A DNA stretch of 38,060 nt from Hamadaea sp. (GTDB taxonomy: Bacteria > Actinomycetota > Actinomycetes > Mycobacteriales > Micromonosporaceae), in the NCBI GenBank assembly GCA_013361475.1, contig JABFYB010000615.1, forward strand, positions 1 to 38,060, in the 5' to 3' direction. Position numbers and translations under genes: made by a program. Below, in pieces: positions 36,065 to 38,060 of this stretch; the stretch's first letter is position 1; each line of letters opens with the position of its first letter. Under the pieces are notes generated by a model. That model saw nothing but the letters and a program-made list of their open reading frames with translations. It searched no databases and was not told where the DNA came from.

Positions 36065-37081
36065 TCAGCCGGCGTGGCGAGTACGGGATCCGCCCCGCCG
36101 GAACGGGACCTGCAGGACCAGCACCGCCGCCAGGATCACGACCCCGCCGAGGAGCTGCCCCGGGGTCAGCCGCTCGCCGTAGACGGCGGCCGTGGTCGCG
36201 ACGGTGACCGCGGGTTCGGCGCACGACAGGATGGACGCCGTCGGCGCGCCGACGAGCCGGATGCCGGCCAGCAGCGTCGCGATCGGGACCACTGTGGAGA
36301 AGATCGCCAGCAGCACGACCCATCCCCATCCGGTCACCGTGGTCGGCCCGGTCATCGAACCGGTCGCGTACCCGGTCGCGGTCATGGTCACGCAGGCCGA
36401 GGTGCAGACGATCGCGGAGAGCAGGAAGACGTCCAGGTCCGCGGGCACGCCGGCGGCCACGGTCAGATACAAGGCGTACGCCGCGGCGGAGCCCAGTGCC
36501 AGCGCGACTCCGATCCCGGCGGCCGAACCGATCGACCCACCCGAGCCCAGGATCAGCACCAGGCCGACGGCCGAACACAGCAGGGCGGCGTACCGGCGGC
36601 GATCCGGGCGTTCCCGGCGCAGCAGCACGGCCAGCCCGGTCACCAGCGCCGGGTACAGGTAGAGCAGCAGTCCGGTCAGCGACGCGTCGATCCAGGCGAG
36701 CGAGCTGAAGTAGAGCACCGCTTGGGCGGCGTACCCGATGCCCCCGAGGCCGATGCACGTGATCAGCGTGCGGCGAGCCGGAAAGGCCGGCCGCCGGAAG
36801 GCCACGATGGCCCACAAGACGGCGGCGGCGACGGCGAAGCGGCCCGCGAGCATCGCCGGGACGCTGATCCCGGCGGCGTAGGACTGCTTGGCGAAGACCG
36901 CGGACAGCCCGAACCCGGCCGCCGAGACCAGGCACAACACGGCACCCAGACCGGGTGCCGGCCGACGGCGAGGAGTCGAGGGGCGCACATCGGCCGGCTC
37001 CCGCTCGAGCCGCGCGTGAGGACGGTGAGCCGGCGTCGACGACTCAGCCGGCGCCTCAGTGGCGGCCACGTTCGGGGTCAT
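36065..37081 (-). CDS. EamA/DMT-family transporter
   Basis: 338 residues: a basic disordered N-terminus (about 45), then ten membrane segments arranged as two EamA halves (first AVLCLVSAAGFGLSAVFAKQ; second half near AGIGVALALGSAAAYALYLTV; end LLGGVVILAAVLVLQVPF). Drug/metabolite exporters of this type carry amino acids, nucleosides or other small molecules. Divergent from a LysR gene 74 bp away, a common arrangement in which the regulator controls the exporter. Confidence 0.9.
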   Translation of the reverse strand: MTPNVAATEAPAESSTPAHRPHARLEREPADVRPSTPRRRPAPGLGAVLCLVSAAGFGLSAVFAKQSYAAGISVPAMLAGRFAVAAAVLWAIVAFRRPAFPARRTLITCIGLGGIGYAAQAVLYFSSLAWIDASLTGLLLYLYPALVTGLAVLLRRERPDRRRYAALLCSAVGLVLILGSGGSIGSAAGIGVALALGSAAAYALYLTVAAGVPADLDVFLLSAIVCTSACVTMTATGYATGSMTGPTTVTGWGWVVLLAIFSTVVPIATLLAGIRLVGAPTASILSCAEPAVTVATTAAVYGERLTPGQLLGGVVILAAVLVLQVPFRRGGSRTRHAG

Positions 37082-37106
37082 GTCTGGAGACGGTAGGCCG
37101 GTCCGA

Positions 37107-37120
37107 GCTATCGAGGTAGC
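37107..37120. promoter_or_regulatory. Candidate LysR operator
   Basis: GCTA-N6-TAGC dyad (37107-37120) in the 74-bp EamA/LysR divergent region, a plausible LysR-type binding site. Confidence 0.4.
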
Positions 37121-37155
37121 CTGTTTTTCCTCCAGGACCCGAAGGAAATGCCTTG

Positions 37156-38060
37156 ATGACGCTGCACCAGTTGCGGTGCTTCCTCGCGGCGGTCGAGCAC
37201 GGCTCGTTCACCGCCGCCGCCGGCGCGCTCGGGTACGCCCAGCCGTCGGTCTCGGAGCAGGTCAGGCTCCTGGAACAGCACCTCGACGCGCCGCTGTTCC
37301 GCCGAGTCGGGCGGGGACTGCTCCCGACCGAGGAGGCGCGGGCGCTCGTCCCGCACGCGGCGGCGGCGCTGGCCGCGGTCGAGGAGGCGGGCCGGGCCGT
37401 CGCCGACGTACGCCAGGTGCTCACCGGCACCGTCCGATTCGGAATCTTCAAGACGTCCCGGTTCTACCTGGGGGCGGACCTGGTCGGCGACGTGCTGCGC
37501 CGGCATCCGGGCGTACGCCTGGAGTTGGTCGGGCAGAACTCGGCCGAACTGCGCGACCTGCTCCGCAAGGGCGCGTTGGAAGCGGGGCTGATCGCGCTGC
37601 CCGTCGAGGAGGAGGGGCTGGCCGTCAACCCCGTGATGCGCGACGAACTGGTCTACCTCAGCGCACACCCGGATCGCCTGGTACGCCCGGTGACTCCGGC
37701 CGGTCTCGCGGCGGCGCCGCTCGTCCTGCCCGACGTCAGCTGGCGCGAGGCCGACTCCACCCGCCGCGCATTGGCGCACAGCGTCCAGTCAGCCGGGTAT
37801 TCGCTGCGACCCCGGGTCGAGGTCGAGGACGTGGAGACCGCCCTGGAGGTCGCCGCGACCGGGCTGGCGGACACGGTGATCTGGCGCGGCGTCCTGCACC
37901 GGCTGGCGGATCGGCTGCCACCCGGGCTGGGCTGGACTCCGCTGCGGCCGCGGCTCTACGAGACCTTCGCCATCGTGCACCGGCCGGACGCGCAGCTCTC
38001 GGCGGCCAGCCGGGTCGTCATCGAGCTGGCCGCCGCCCGGATGCGGGCACTCGCCGCCGC
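37156..38060 (+). CDS. LysR-family transcriptional regulator (3' end beyond window)
   Basis: At least 301 residues are visible and no stop codon occurs before the window end. N-terminal winged HTH: MTLHQLRCFLAAVEHGSFTA, ALGYAQPSVSEQVRLLEQHL and RVGRGLLPTEEARALV. The effector domain begins at VRFGIFKTSRFYLGADLVGDV. ATG 37156 has GAAGGA (37141-37146) 9 nt upstream. Probably regulates the divergent EamA transporter. Confidence 0.9.
   Translation, partial: MTLHQLRCFLAAVEHGSFTAAAGALGYAQPSVSEQVRLLEQHLDAPLFRRVGRGLLPTEEARALVPHAAAALAAVEEAGRAVADVRQVLTGTVRFGIFKTSRFYLGADLVGDVLRRHPGVRLELVGQNSAELRDLLRKGALEAGLIALPVEEEGLAVNPVMRDELVYLSAHPDRLVRPVTPAGLAAAPLVLPDVSWREADSTRRALAHSVQSAGYSLRPRVEVEDVETALEVAATGLADTVIWRGVLHRLADRLPPGLGWTPLRPRLYETFAIVHRPDAQLSAASRVVIELAAARMRALAA

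Noticed and set aside
1-38060. tRNA, rRNA, insertion sequence or prophage genes
   Set aside because: No cloverleaf with a TTC-A arm, no rRNA sequence, and no transposase, integrase or phage structural motif was recognised on either strand.

Overview
This 38 kb window is chromosomal DNA of a high-GC actinomycete, most likely a member of the Micromonosporaceae. The reasons are the very high G+C at third codon positions, the abundance of GTAC-containing codon pairs, a complete conservon (kinase / Roadblock / DUF742 / GTPase), the Nif3 / zinc-ribbon / RNase H-phosphatase gene order also found in Mycobacterium, and dispersed palindromes carrying GATCATG-type and GGTCGAATCTTG-type arms. The assignment is inference; no rRNA or tRNA gene is present to confirm it. 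No IS element, phage gene or CRISPR array is visible. Coding density is high and no gap between genes exceeds about 300 bp.

Layout. (1) 40-2319: leuB and ilvE, two steps of branched-chain amino acid synthesis, ending at a clear terminator. (2) 2408-5442: a small RP-repeat protein and a Prim-Pol-like protein face a Cro/C1-type HTH protein with a helical C-terminus, which overlaps a flavoprotein gene. (3) 5521-11271: a diverged GAPDH paralogue, Nif3 protein, coiled-coil zinc-ribbon protein, RNase H/phosphatase fusion and a large GT-C-like membrane protein. (4) 11387-13260: DUF3311 subunit plus MctP-type monocarboxylate symporter. (5) 13444-15034: a tightly overlapped nucleotidyltransferase / BON / metallophosphoesterase operon. 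(6) 15110-24017: glycan genes (two GT4 glycosyltransferases, an amylo-alpha-1,6-glucosidase-like enzyme) mixed with stress-signalling genes (YbjQ, STAS anti-anti-sigma, a SigB/SigF-type sigma factor, an ANTAR-PP2C phosphatase). (7) 24155-27326: xylFGH-type sugar ABC transporter behind a perfect 18-bp palindrome. (8) 27422-31660: O6-alkylguanine repair, small conserved proteins, LtrA, a repeat lipoprotein, a membrane protein with two L7/L12-type C-terminal motifs and a RiPP-precursor-like small protein. (9) 31907-35456: the conservon. (10) 35559-38060: dual-specificity phosphatase, EamA transporter and a divergent LysR regulator cut by the window end.

Most interesting signals. Two exact SigF/SigB-type promoters (GGTTT-N15-GGGTAT/C) precede the YbjQ-STAS pair and the GT4 gene at 19362, in the same 8 kb as a SigF-type sigma factor and an ANTAR-PP2C phosphatase. 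This suggests a local stress partner-switching module tied to glucan metabolism, with no anti-sigma kinase in view. Two copies of a 53-bp palindrome lie 29 kb apart, one of them translated inside the Nif3 N-terminus. A leader-type small protein and a tandem L7/L12-motif membrane protein form a probable operon divergent from the conservon. The Prim-Pol-like protein lacks the usual catalytic Asp pair. A 14-bp hairpin covers the likely ribosome-binding site of ltrA.
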